Below, one piece after another: positions 23,401 through 36,600 of a stretch of 64,000 nucleotides of DNA. Where the stretch lies: positions 3,410,001-3,474,000 of the forward strand of contig BSDZ01000003.1 of NCBI GenBank assembly GCA_030268105.1, in the 5' to 3' direction. Both the position numbers and the translations under genes were made by a program. The notes under the pieces are model-generated. The model did not search any database and was not told where the DNA came from. It worked only from the letters and a program-made list of their open reading frames with translations. The DNA comes from Volvox africanus (lineage: Eukaryota; Chlorophyta; Chlorophyceae; Chlamydomonadales; Volvocaceae). Position 1 is the stretch's first letter. Each line of letters starts with the position of its first letter.

Positions 23401-25343
23401 CATGCCGAACGGCAGCGGGAACACGTCACTAAGCCTTCCTGATGGTATATTCGGAGAAGCAGGGACACCACCAGGGGGAGATCAAATCCTCGACTGGGGG
23501 GAAGTGATTGGCTCGCCGCCAACCAGCTCCTTTCTTGCATTCGTGGAAGCAGGTGAGGTTTTCGTCATGCACAGCACAACACGATTGCTGTGAGTGCTTT
23601 TCGCTTTTCGCCGCAAATAGTTAAAGCCCTCCGTAACGTGGAACTACAGGGATATTGCAAACACCATCTGTCGCACCGGGACCTGGCCCAGGACCGGAGC
23701 TACTCTGCGCGCCCGTACCCCCTGGCATGCCCAAGGTGACCCCAGATTCCAGCAACGAATGGTCAGACGTGCCTGCACTTTCTTGGACAGAATTGCAGGC
23801 ATGCCACGGCGGGTTTGGAATTGTTGGACGTCATAGTGCCCATGGTACGCCTGATAACTCGCAACCTGCCCTTCGAGCCGTGCAAGGTGCGTTCAGAGAT
23901 AAGCACACCAGCGCCATTAACACGATCTGTAGATGCATGGCTGTATTTGTCATGCGCATGGGGATCATCAATGGTGACGTCGTATCGAGGCCAGTATGCT
24001 TACTGGCTCCGAAGTCAGGATTCCTCCCTCCTCAAACCTTTTTAAAATCATTCTTGACCTTTCATGTCTTTTGTTACGCAGCCAGTGACCAAGCCGGAAT
24101 TACGCCTCGTCGAGACATGTATGTGCGATCAGCTGGGCAGTTTCTAGGAGCTGGGTCTACATCCATGGCTGCCCACTACATCCATGGCCTCGCTTTCTGT
24201 CACGGTACGCAACGTTTTGGACTGTTTGCAAGGTCCTAAGGAGTCAGAGTGTTTGTACGTGCCTAACGCAGTGCATTTCTGTGGCTCAGGCGAACCAGCA
24301 GGTGTTAATGAAGGTCAGGGCGATACCAGGTCCATGCCGCCATCGCCCAGCGGCAGGAATCCATGCCTCGGGCTGCAGAGCTGCGGCGTTGTAAATGGGG
24401 CCGACGGTCGGCGTGTGGGCGCAAAGACCGTGGCATCGGACTGCCCGCCTCCGTCCCGTACAGCTAAACTCAGCGCAACGAACGATGACCCGCCTGTGCC
24501 CGACTTCTGCAGCCCAGCTAGGAAGCAGCACGTAATCGTCAGTAGTATACCGGGGCCGAAGCCGCCGATGAGGGTGCCAGGTACGCTAAGCTCAGCTTGG
24601 GATGTTGCACCTTAACGTAGTCCTGGGTTCCTGTAAAAACACGCGTGTTGTACTTGCCATTTCAGGTATGTTAAATGCAAAGAGGTTCATTGACCGTTTT
24701 TTAGACAAGATAGGTATGACTTCGCAGGTGGATCCTTAACAACAGCCCCTTTCCTGCAGGTTTGCCGGACCATTTCATGCACGGGAGTGATTTCGTCGCT
24801 ACTTCATTCATCACTTCATCGAACCCGCCAAGACCAGTGGCTCTGACGCTCGACGGGGTGGCGGCGCACGCGCAAGGCAGCGTGCCGCCTTGCCTTGGGG
24901 CAGCTATGAGTGAGGCGTCCCAGCATCTTTGCCTGGGGATGCAGTCTCCTGTTTCACGACCATCATTGAACGAGGGCCGCTTACTCTTGCCTCCTGTTCT
25001 GGCATCCGCACTTTTGCCAGCGATGACACAGCAGCTGCATGATTCATGTGGCGCTGGGATTAGTCCTTCACACCAACCTCCACTAGCAGCCGAGCAGCAA
25101 CTGCCTGCATTTGCAGCGACAGGCACGAACGCAGATGGCGGTTATTGCATATCGATGCCAGCAAATCTTGGCGGTTTGGTGGCCCCCAGTGGTACTCTTG
25201 GTTCTGCATCCAGTGGTTTGAACGGGGCGTTTCCGCGCCTAATGTTGCCAAAGCTGCCAGCGCCCGGAACCGTCCGTTCCATGTTCCCTGTGCTCTCACT
25301 TCACAACTATCAAGCCGGCAAGGAAAACGTGATGAGGAAGTAA
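20449..25343 (+). CDS. Three-repeat MYB DNA-binding protein, SNAPC4/3R-MYB-like, 5' end missing
   Basis: Probable nuclear DNA-binding protein. Exons: 20449-20496, 20571-20657, 20738-20784, 20873-20963, 21060-21098, 21272-21421, 21653-21723, 21837-22039, 22164-22664, 22800-23176, 23399-23552, 23650-23886, 24082-24204, 24290-24580, 24666-24713, 24760-25343; all phases join and give 1016 codons. Repeat A starts TGVWTEEEDILLVEYQ and contains GNKWSLISKHIPGRN and RWRHK. Repeat B has DKWTLEED, GKWATVARHLPGRTDQQC and RWRRHLDP. Repeat C has DAWTAEED, SAWSMIAKRIANRTPQQC and GRW. All three Trp positions are present in each repeat. Repeat C keeps a QCRxRW ending rather than the NAIKNHW of canonical R3, which points towards SNAPC4-type proteins. 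The tail of about 830 residues is low-complexity. The first exon starts in phase 0 just before a repeat, so upstream coding exons must exist but were not found. Exon borders at 21653-22164 are the least certain. Confidence 0.82.
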
Positions 25344-26699
25344 TCGTCGGAGTTTTTCTTCATCTGTATACTATGGGTGCACAAACATAAAGTGGTGCAT
25401 GGCTCAACTACACTGAACATGATGCTAGCAATATTCCATGACTTTAAATATTCTCACTTGGCTGGGGAGGCTGGGGGGCCTGTGAAGGCGCTTTTGTGCG
25501 ATATATGCACTTGGTTATTTTGTTGATGTCCGATCCCGGTGGCATCTCGACCTCGTGCGCTAGCACATAGGTTGACATTAAATAATTTGAAAATGGGCGT
25601 TCTTATGTCTAATGGGCGTCCTTGTGAGAATCAAGCTAAGTTAATCATGACCGTCTGACGTGTCGACCCGTTGTTCGTTGACAATGATTGCCTGAAGCTC
25701 CCAGACTGGGACATCCTATTCTTTTGACAACTAGATAGAAAAACAAAAGGGCACAAGGAAAACTTTTTGGGAAATGAGGTTGAACTGACACTGGTACATA
25801 AAGTAACCGCTGATTGGCTTGTTGCTGTGATTTAGCTGTATGCTCGCATGCATGTTTATTCAATTACTTTTCCGTATTTGTGGTGTCCATATGATAGATG
25901 CCCTCGATGGAACTTGATCAATAGACAATGTGCATGCAGACTTGGATACGTCCATGATACCCATGGCATCCCATGGTGTTCATTGGGGTTACTTGTACAA
26001 AGTATCAAGGTTTCATACCGGGGCCCTGTGTGCTCCGGAGGCCTGTATGCGATGTAACAATCAAAGCTGCTGCATTGCGAAGATCTGCCAGCAAAGTGCT
26101 ATGCATCACCGACTATCTAGCTGGTGTTGGAATTTGTGTTGACGTGGCAACACCGTGCCCTGTTCCGAGGCCTTATTTATGGGCAATCCTACAACCGATT
26201 GCATTTCTGCTCAGCGCAGGTTGCATTGGTGATGCCTTTTGAGCGGGAACCTGAATGAACTCGCCGTATTCCATTCCGGTATTCGGTTGCATGTGCAACA
26301 GTCAAACTCCCAAAGGCCTTTTGCTCCAGTTCATAATAAAACGTGTATGTTAGCGTCACTACCTCTTACAAATATAGGTATAAGCAGGGATATAACCGAT
26401 GATTTAATTCGATTAGGTGGCCACGCAGGAAGCTCGATTGCATGCATTAACGATCCTGTTGCCCATAATGATAAGTTATTAGGTAATTGAAATGTTCTTG
26501 CCGCTGCAGCCGGACGCAAAACTGAAACTGCTCATCTGCCGTACTTTTATACGGCGCTGGTCTGTCCCAACACCAAACCTGCAATTTGCTTCCAATACCG
26601 ATTGCAAGCACGGTTATTTTGAAGTGCCAAATAGCCGGCATGATACACTTGTGAGCTTCTGGTCACCTGCCTTGCTATAGGAGCGCTAAGGAAGGCAAA
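25344..26699. other. Intergenic/UTR between the MYB gene and SEC31
   Basis: About 1.36 kb, AT-richer than neighbouring exons, with only short open frames lacking recognisable motifs. It holds the 3' UTR of the MYB gene and the 5' leader of SEC31. A TGTAA, the volvocine polyadenylation motif, lies at 26053-26057, some 710 bases after the stop; whether it is used is unknown. Confidence 0.5.
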
Positions 26700-29600
26700 A
26701 TGCCTCATCTTAAGCAACTTGACCGATCTGCAACAGGGTCATTTTGCCCCCACGCATCGTATCTGGCGGCAGGGACCGTCGCTGGCGCTATTGACATTAG
26801 TTTCTCAACTTCTTCTGTCCTCGAGGTGGGCGTGAATTCCCCACCTCTATGTCATTAGTTATTAAGACACTTCAGATCATTATAGTTCTTCGTTTTGGGG
26901 CTTCGTATTTTCGAGCCACGTTGATCACCGGTACAACTTGTCTTTGCAGATTTTCCCGTTAGATTTTTCAACAAGCTCTGATTATCTTTCGCCATGTGGA
27001 AGCGTTGCGGCACCCGAGCGTTTCAACAGGCTTGCCTGGGGCCAGCGCCTGTCGGATCAGTCCTTTCCCCAGGTGCGCGGTGTCCCTTATGCAACGGGAT
27101 GGTACCGGACTGATGCGCCCATGAGCACTTATCGTGAACTCTTTTTTAATGTAGCTGGGATTGCTAGCGGGAGGTCTAGCGGACGGTTCTGTGTGCCTTT
27201 GGGACCCGTCTGTTCTGCTCGATCCGTCAGCGAAGGAGCAGCATCGGGTATCGCTGCTGGCAAAAATGCAAAAGCACATTGGTGCAGTGAAAGGATTGGA
27301 GTTCAATGGTTTCAGCCCTAACCTCCTTGCCTCGGGGGCAGCGGACAGTGACCTGTGCATCTGGGACCTCGCCAAGCCCTCAACTCCCTCTCTTTATCCG
27401 GCCCTGAAGGTAGGTTTTGAATAAGCTAACGTTCATTGATTGTTCCTTCATTTACAAATTTTTAATAACAATTTCCCGGGGCTTGGCTAAGCAGGGGAGC
27501 CCTGGGGCCCCGGGGTCAGCGATCGGAGGAGAGATCACATACCTGGCATGGAACAAGAAGGTGCAGCACATTCTGGCATCATGCAGCACGAACGGCACGA
27601 CCGTAGTTTGGGACCTGAAACGCCAAAAACCCGTAATAAGCTTCCGGGATACAAACAGGTGAGGCTTGCCTTGCTGAAGCCTGACGTATATATAGGTGTG
27701 TAAGTCCGTGCTCGTGGGATCCTTGCCTTGGGTTGATCCTGAGGACCAAGATACTATTTCGCTTACACTCCATTCACACGAAATGGCCCCGTCATTCCAT
27801 CCCTCTATATCGACAGCCAACGCCGTGCGTCTGCCATTCAATGGAACCCAGACATTGCAACTCAACTTATCGTGGCATCAGACGACGATCGATCGCCCAC
27901 ATTGCAGATGTGGGACCTGCGTAACAGCGTTTCCCCCTTGAAGGAGTTTGTTGGCCATCACAAGGTGGGCCACGCTGGGGGCCTACATGTGTTTCCAAGG
28001 GTGTGTGGGATAACGTACTGGTATTCCTGTTGTGATTGCTGAGAAAGCTGTACCCTCCTCCCTTCCAGGGCGTGCTGGCCATGGCTTGGTCACCGCACGA
28101 TTCGTCCCTGCTGCTTAGCAGCGGTAAGGACAACCGGACCATCTGCTGGGATGTTCAAAGTGGGGACATCGTGTGCGAGCTCAGCAGCGCAAACTGGAAC
28201 TTTAATGTACAGGTACGCAATGGGCCCAGGGCTAATAGGTTTTTTACAGTTGCTTGATAACATGCTTGGGATGAACTGGCGGCTGGGAAATATGGCGGTC
28301 GTTGGTTTCTGTCACCGGTGCTTGCGATGGAGTTGGCCAGAGGATTTTCCATTGGCTTATGGTTGTTGCCCTCCGTGCAAACTCTGACTAGTGATTGCCC
28401 CGGTTCTTCCCCTGCACTGATTACCTCAGTGGAGCCCTACCATACCGGGGATTTTCGCTACGTCATCGTTCGATGGAAAGCTCAGCGTGTGCAATTTGCA
28501 TACATGTACTGGTTCTAAGGTCACGGAGACAGTAAATGCAGACTTCACGGTCACGCAGTCCATCGTAGGCGATGCCACGCCTTTGAAAAAGGCCCCTGCT
28601 TGGATGCGCCGGCCCGTGGGCGCGACTTTTGGCTTCGGTGGTCGCCTCGTTTCCTTCACGAATAACCGGTCACAGCATACCGACTCAGCAACAGGCGCTG
28701 TGCGGCTTCAGGACACGGGTATCTTGTCCGTTAATCAGGTCGTCACGGAACAGGACCTCGTGTCGAGGTCCCAGGGTTTCGAGGCCGCTATTCAGGGAGG
28801 CAACCTTCAGACTCTACGGGATTATTGTTGTACAAAGCGTGCTGCATTGTCATCTGCAGAAAAGCAGTCAGCCGAGGGGAAGCACGAGGCGGAGACTTGG
28901 GCGTTCCTGTCCGTCCTCTTTGAAGGGGACGATGCGCGCCGTGTGCTGCTGCAAACTTTGGGTTTCAAAGATTTGCCAGCCCGCGAGGGCAGCCTCACGA
29001 GCGCACCAACAGAAAACGGATTGGATGCGGCCACAGCACGAGTGGAACACCTAAACCTGCAATCTTCAGACGGTGAGAGCTGTCGAACAGTCGCTTCTGT
29101 ATGAGTGCTGGGAAATTCTATTCCTGTTGCTCAATCTTCACTTGGAGGGTATAAGTGGTTTTATCCACTGGTGGATGGAGAAACCAAATAACATGTTTGC
29201 TGCTAACCTCATTTCTGAGCTGCATGATGCAATTAATAGTTGAAGAGGCCAATTCCTAGGTTGCTTTTCCGCTGCCCGTTGCCGCCTTCGGTGTACCGCG
29301 CCCGGATGTACTAGGTGCGCACACTGGCGGTACACTTGCCGCTACAAGTCCCGAGCAGCTACTTGCTCAGGACGACCCGGACTTCTTTGAGAAGTTCGGG
29401 AATGATGATGTCCAACAGCCCCTGCTGGACGCTGGAAGTTTGGCGGCGGCTGCCCCAGATCTGGGTGCTGTGCAGCCGTTGAACACGGCTTATGAAGCAG
29501 GTAATTGCAGTCATCCCACTCGTCAGGTAATACGGATCGTCTGAGTTAGGAGTCAGTCCTGTGCTACCAGAGAAGTTTTCACAAAATTGCCTTCTCACAC

Positions 29601-32376
29601 ATAAAATGTACCTAAGGAGGATTGCCTTGCTTATTTGTGGACAGGTAATGCAGCGGCCGATGGACACGGCCATGCGCCGGGCCACGTGCCGGGTGGAGAG
29701 CTGGAGGCGGAAATCGTCAAAGCGCTGACCGTTGGTTGCTATGCCACTGCCGTTGACCACTGCCTGGCGGTGCACCGGTACACGGATGCGCTTCTGATTG
29801 CCAACACGGCCGGGCGCGATCTGTACCAGCGCACCATGCACAAGTACATGCAGAAGTGTCCCCATCCGTATCAGGTGTGTTTGGCCTTGGTCTGGATGCT
29901 TGGTTGCTTAATTGTTATGTGTTAAAAATTGAGCACACGGGCGGGATGATAAATAGAAAAGGGTGGCTGCGATATGTCGATCGTGACAGTCTATTTCATG
30001 TAACCCCTAGAGCAGCTGTAAGTCGTTGAATGGTGTTTCATGCAGGCGATTATTCGAGCCAATTTGGAGGGCGACTACAGCACGTTAATTCGAACCCGGC
30101 CGGTGGCCCAATGGCGGGAAACCCTCGCCATGCTGGTCACTTACACCGATCGTGACAAATTTCGCGGCCTCGCGGACACCCTGGCCAGTCGGCTTGCGCA
30201 GGTAAAATAATCCTAAGACCAAATGCATAACGCGGACGATTTGGGTATCAAGCAGCGATGGTATTTATGATAGTGTTTATCTTGCATCTATACCTAGTTG
30301 CGGTGCGTCTTTAGGAATGTGTGCATCTGATTCCTGGATTACGGAAATGTGCCCGCAGGCCGGCATGCACCACGAAGCTTCTTTATGCTGGGTGTGCGGT
30401 GGTCACACAGATCAGGCGGTATCATACTGGGCTCGAAACTGCACCGGCGCGTCATCAATGAAGGTAGAGGTTTTGCAGGTATGGTGTATTTCAATGGGGC
30501 AGCGTAGTTTTGTTCGATTTGACCCTGATGACCTCGGCTCTGCCCCATAACTGTCGTGGCCCCAAAATTATCGGTATTGTACGCAAAAACTTTGCGCTTT
30601 CCTCGTGCGACCTGGCCCTGCAGAATGTAATCGAGAAGGCAGTTGTGATGGGCATGGCCCCGGGCGTTTCATCCACGTCATCCTCGCCAGACGGCGTCAA
30701 CAAGGCGTCTCAGAGTCTCTCCGAGCTCGTGACGGCATACGCCTCTTTGCTTGCATCCAACGGCCGTATGGCCACAGCTCTTGATTACCTAGAGCATGTA
30801 CCAGGCGAGGTGGGTAATGAACGTTGTGAATGACAGTGTCCGAGGAGTAGCTGTTTGCATTTACCCGATGGATGCCAGTTGGTGCTCAGGTTTGCCCGGG
30901 TCAAAGCCAGCGTGCCACCATTACGCTATAGTGCGTTGGTGATCATGGTTGTCCTTCCTGACACCTGCAGGCCTCCACGACCGTCGCCGTCCTGAAAGAC
31001 CGGATCTATCGTAGTGGGGTCGCGGAGCTTCCGCCTGGTGTCCACCCTCCACCGTTCCCGTTCGTCAGGGAGGAGGTGGTTCCCGTGGCGCAGGCGGCGG
31101 CGCAACAGGCAAGTGCTTGAAAAAACTCCAAGATAATTGGAGCGCGTCCAGCCCTTCAAACCTCCGCAGCTGATTTAAACCCCGCACTCCTTATTTGCAG
31201 CCTCGAAAAAACCTGGCTTCCATGATTTCCTTTTGCAGGCAGCACAAACAGGGCAAGCCTATTCAGTGTACGGGGCGCCCAACACTGCGCCAGCATACGG
31301 AGCGCCCAACACTGCGCCTGCTCCTCAAGCCGCCTCAACAGTGCAATATGGGCAGCAGCAGACAGCGAATACGTATGCACCGCAGACAGCCGCCCAGCCG
31401 CAGGCATCCAGTTACGGGCAATACAGCCAGTATCAACAAACACAGCAGCAACCCTCGGCTTATACACAGGCATCGGTGCAGCAGCCGGCACAGCAAGCAG
31501 CACCATATGCCAGCGGATACCAGGCGCCGGTGTATCAGCAACAGCGAACCGCACAGATGGTCGCGCCAACGCCAGCTCCGTTTACGCCTACGGCCGCCGT
31601 TCCACCTGTCGTGCCACAAACGCAGCAGCCAGTGCCGCCATCACAGATACCTGCGATGCCTCAGCCGACGTATATGGCTACAGTGGTGCCGTCAGCCTTT
31701 GTGCCAACCGGTGTTCAACAGCCAGTGCCCGCAGCTCACACGACTGCGACAGCTGCAGCTCAACCCCATTTCTTCGTTCCCAGCGCGTCCACGGCCGCAC
31801 CTGTGACGGCTATGGGATCCGGTGGCGGAGGCAGTTATGGGGGTGCGCCACCAGTGGCACCTATGCCTGGTATGCCGGCCAGCGGCATGATGCCGGCTGC
31901 AACTTCACAAAAGCCGGCGGCACCGCCGCCCCCTCCAGGACCTCCTGCTAATATTTCTATCGCCACGGCTGACACAAGTACTGTATCAGCAGAACTGCGC
32001 CCTGTCGTCACTTCGCTGACAAACCTCTACAATGCGTGCATGCCACTAGCGAATAACCCTGGTAAGGGGGGTCCGCGCTTCACGCTTTGGTAGGATGTGT
32101 GCTTTACGCTTATATTGTTGCTACTGCCATGCAGCCAAGAAGCGCGAGATGGACGACAATACGAAGAAAATCGGACAGCTCTTTTGGAAGCTTAACTCGG
32201 GAGAGGTCAGTGCAAGCGTTGTCCCGAAGCTGCAACAGCTGTGCGCGGCCATCGACGCTGGAGATTGGCACACAGCGAATCATATTCAGGTGCAGATGAC
32301 CACAACAGACTGGGACGAGTGCGGCTTCTGGCTGAGCGCTGTAAAGCGCATGATCAAACTACGCCAGACGTCTTGA
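26700..32376 (+). CDS. SEC31: SEC31, COPII outer-coat subunit
   Basis: Structural subunit that, with SEC13, forms the outer cage of COPII vesicles budding from the ER. Exons: 26700-26825, 26950-27072, 27155-27409, 27495-27658, 27817-27964, 28069-28212, 28430-29072, 29315-29500, 29645-29874, 30046-30201, 30359-30463, 30624-30809, 30971-31108, 31239-32061, 32135-32376; phases agree, 1222 aa, normal for the family. The N-terminal WD40 propeller shows [54 protein letters not shown] and [16 protein letters not shown]. The mid-region alpha-solenoid begins near [21 protein letters not shown] Pro/Gln/Ala-rich linker (exon 31239-32061) follows, and the chain ends with a conserved helical domain containing [19 protein letters not shown]. 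The intron at 31109-31238 uses a GC donor. A TGTAA at 32531-32535 is a plausible polyadenylation signal. Confidence 0.95.
31269..31319 (+). repeat. Duplicated YGAPNTAP unit in the SEC31 linker
   Basis: Two 24-base coding units (31269-31292 and 31296-31319) both encode YGAPNTAP, separated by one Ala codon, at the start of the Pro/Gln-rich linker of SEC31. Confidence 0.9.
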
Positions 32377-33670
32377 CGGAATGCGGCCCATATCGGGGCG
32401 ACAGTTGATGCGTAGTTGTGCAGCGGCGCGTACGTCGGTGCGGCATCTGACCTTGTGGGTTGTTTAAGTTTGCTGGCACAGCCGCCGAGCATAATGACAT
32501 GGGTAAGAACATGACGCTGAAAGGGTCAGTGTAATTCGTTGTCTGCTGGGAGCATCGCAGGGGAAGGTAGAACTAGCCTGATGAGGAGTTTGCCCGGGTT
32601 GTGGTTATGTGACTATTTTGACGGCCATGATCACAAGGGATCCACTCATCAGAAAGGGAAAGAGATGGCTTATATTTCAGGAAAGGCATGAGAGTGTCCA
32701 GGACACGACGAGCGCTCTGTTGTAAGCGAATGACCGAGTGAGCGGCACCTGAGCCCACCTGCTGTTCGGCTGGTTCAACATCGCGTGATTGCAAATCGGC
32801 GCAAGTTAACGCTACTTGTCATTTGTGTATGGGACTACATAGAGCAATCAAGTAGTCACAGAGCTCATCTAAGCGAGGATAATAACTGCGAATGGCGAAC
32901 CCCATCCTGGTTAAGTCGCTATGCTACACTCATGCAACTTGTTACAGTGCTCTTTATGTCGAAAATCAGCAGGCCATAGTTGGCAACAGGCCGCAGTTGT
33001 GTGTAATCGTAACTCAAGTGCTATTGCCGTGGGGGACTGCACAAGCTGGTGTGCAGCGAGGCCGTATGCATATGACCTTTTTAAATGTACTTAGATTAAC
33101 ATGAAAATTTAATATTGAAAGATTTTACTTACTTTGTGGGATACTGACGGAACAAGAAGGACGGAAGTTTTCCTTTCTGCAGTACGAGAAGATCTGTGCA
33201 CAGAAGGTTGCGGAGGTCATGCGCAGAATAGATTGCGACTATATTGCAAATGAGAGCGTAGATCTTCAAATTAATATGCTTTCAATTCGCTTTATCTTAT
33301 CGTCCGCCTAGCTTTGCAGTGGTACCTGAGACTAAATGGATGCAGCACAACAATGGTCCTCGATGATATCTTAGAACGCGAATTTGAACTGGGGTGGAGA
33401 TTTCCGAATGCTGCAAGCTTGGGGACGGAAGACGTCGCCCAGGGCCCTGTCCTCAAATCGAACGGGTGCGGACTGTGACCAAACGACCATGTCTTGTTAC
33501 ATATGATTCCATTATCATTGATCCCATTCTTATGATAAATTGGACGCATCAAGTGCTCAGTCGCTTCCGAACATACCCTGCTCGTGGTCTGCCTCCAGGT
33601 GCGACGCACGTGAGATGCAGCTTTCTGCGTAATGCGATTTTAGCGCCATCGGTGCCATCGGGGTTGGAGG
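32377..33670. other. Intergenic/UTR between SEC31 and the mTERF-like gene
   Basis: About 1.3 kb. The first part is the SEC31 3' region with TGTAA at 32531. The last few hundred bases may contain 5' exons of the mTERF-like gene: an open frame from 33394 to 33960 overlaps its start in another frame. No motif was recognised. Confidence 0.45.
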
Positions 33671-36600
33671 ATGCAAGTGTGCTGGAATCGGCCCCTCCCA
33701 GCACCGGCCGCATACCTTCGTTTAAGTGGCAGCCCTCGGCGCCGGAAAAGCCTTCGGCAGGTATGCCAACAAACATGGGAGAGACCTCAATCGCTCATCC
33801 ATTGTGGGATTTTGCCGGATGGGTATTTGGGTTCGCATTTGGAATGGCCCGTGTTGGCGTACGGCGCCCCTCGGCTGGCAGACCTTGCCTGGCGGCAACC
33901 AGGTCCGTACGGGCGATCACCCATCGCCACCTTTGCTCGTTTGGTAAGGCGATTAAATAACTGTACAGCTCCTCTGGCGTTGTGGTGCCACTCGGACCAC
34001 TCAACCTCGGCTCATGGGAATGTTAAGATGGTGTTTCCCGACCTGTACTCAGGACGGATTACTCCACTAAAGCTGGCGCGTTTATCGGAGGTGCTGCGTC
34101 TTCCTGTCATGCGCGTGGAAACAATCCTCCAACGCAGCCCAGCGGCGGTGCGTCACATGGAGCCAGAGCACGTGGCACACAGGCTGAAGGAGCTGTGCCT
34201 CGCCTTGTACATCCTTCCTAAGCAGGCGGCCTTCATGGTCTCCAAGCAGCCTGCGTACATGCTGCTGACTCCCTTATCTGAGATACACGCCAAGATTCAG
34301 CAGCTGTCGAACACGCTGGGCGTGCCGCCCACGGCCGTGCTCCGCACGGCACTCACTGTGCCGTCCATCCTACGGCGCAGCACAGCATTTACCGAGCGGC
34401 GGGTAAAAGCGTATAGCACACTGCTCCGGTGCACACCGCTAGACGTGCTTCATATCATGGCCCGTGGGCCCGAATACCTGTCCGATACGCCCTCATCCGT
34501 GCGCCAGAGAATGACCGCCTTGGGCTATGTGCTGCGGCGGCCACAATGCACCATAGTAGCCATGCTGCAGGCGCGTCCGGACCTGGCGTTTATGTCCGGT
34601 AAGGTGATGAATACAAAAGTCAACGGCCTGATGTGCATCATGGACAAGCAGAAACACCATGTGGTGACTCTCGCGGTGAAACTGCCGGCGTTACTACGCT
34701 GCAACCTGGACAATGTCAGGCATGCGTTTGGGGGCCTCCAAGAGCTGCTACAGAAGCGTGAGGGCTTCGTGTACGCCATGATCTGCCATGCACCGAGGTT
34801 GCTGCTGCTGACGCCAAGGAGTCTACACCAGCGGTGCGCTGCGTTGCAGCGATGCCTGGCAACTTCGCCCGAATGGCGCGAGCAGTTTACACAGTTACGG
34901 CCACCCGGGGTGGCGCAGTTGGTGCTCAACCGGCGCGGCAGCCTTAGCGCCATGATGTATCTCACTCAGCGGCGACGAGCGGGCACGGCACATCTTGCGC
35001 AGCTGCTGTCCTCAAGTCCAGACGGCGGACTGGTAAAGGTGCTGGGCGAGGGCTGGCCTGACTTTCTGGAGTGGATGGATCGGCGGCGGCAGTACATCAC
35101 CTATCGCATGCGTCAACACAGGGCCACGATGCGGATGGCGGCTGAAGGTGTGGCACGAGCGGGGCCTGCTGCACTGCAAATGTCAGTGAATGGGTCAGTC
35201 CCGCAGTTGCAGGTGCCGTTGCCGCCCCTAAAGCAAGAGGAGCGGGGGATGCTGCAGAGGCGTGGGCAGCACCAAAAGTCTCTCTCTCCAGTTGCTGCTG
35301 TCACATCGCAAGTGTTATCAGGGGGAGCGGCGGCCGCAACGGCGATTGGCATCCATCTGTACCATGAAGCCGGCGGCCTGGAACAGCATGCACAACAAGG
35401 AATAGTCGGTTCTCCGCATTTAACGCTGCAGCCTCGGCCAGCTGACAGCTCTCTCAAGCCTAGTGAGGATTGCAGCTGCAGCAATAGGGACCATTTGCAC
35501 ATTAAAAGTAATAACTTAAGCAGCAGAGATGACGAGTGCAGCCTTGAGAGCATTTCGCAGCAGGATGCGGGTGCGTATGTTGCTGCTGGTGAGAGGCAGC
35601 AGTCGGGTGCTTCCACATCAGGGCGGCAGCTGTCGTGGCTGCAGCTGCAAGCAGAGTATAGACGGAGCTTGCAGTCGCGAGCCCGCCGGAAAGCTGCATC
35701 GGCATTTCAGCAGTTGGCTCGGACAGAAACTGAAGCCCCTCCAGGCATTGAGGCGTTACCGCCCATGAAACGAATAAGGTCTATACGGCGCACGGCTCAA
35801 ATGAAGGGCACCAATCCGCCCATGCCTATTTCCGCTTCAGAAGGGCTGCCGGCCTCTCCAGATGAAAGAGGGCGTCCGCTCACTGGCTGGGATGGTTCAG
35901 GAAAAGCGTCGACTCAACGCTCACAGCAACTTGCAGGTGCATCACCTGCCTTGGAGCCAAGCAGCCCACATGTGCAGCCACAAAATGCCAGTTGGGCGGT
36001 GGCTTTCGTGGCCGCAGGCGTTGGCGCAACCGGCGTAAGCGAACTTCGAGCAGCACATGGCAACGAGCCCTGGGAGGCGTTGCACACGGCAGATGCTGCT
36101 CTCTGCAATCGCGATCTCGATCGACTGAAGGAGTTGACTTGTTTGCACCCGATAGGAGACGGGCGGCAAAGCCACAATCACGACCTCAGCACCTTGCTCT
36201 CGTTAGGGCGTCTTCAGCAGCCAAATCCAGGCCTGGCACAAGCCAAGCTGGGCAACAACGGAGCAACAACAACTGACTCGTCCGATGGGCTTGACCTGGA
36301 GGGGGAAGCATTTGGTGCTACTCTTACCGCTTCATGTGCTGCTCAGCTTACACAGCACGTGGGTTCGTGCTTCAAACGGGACCCTGAAAATACGGCGGGG
36401 GCGGGTGAGACCATGAGCACTGAAGGCAATGGAGCTGGTAGCAGCTGGCCGTCAGAAGCGAGTACACAGGCTGTTGGTCCCCACCACGTTGCTGAACAGG
36501 GTGCACGACAAATGCCCTTATGGCTGCACCTCGAACCTAGCGGCATTAGGCGGAACGTGAGTGACCAGGGCGACTTGTTAGGGCGCGCGCACCAGGGAGA

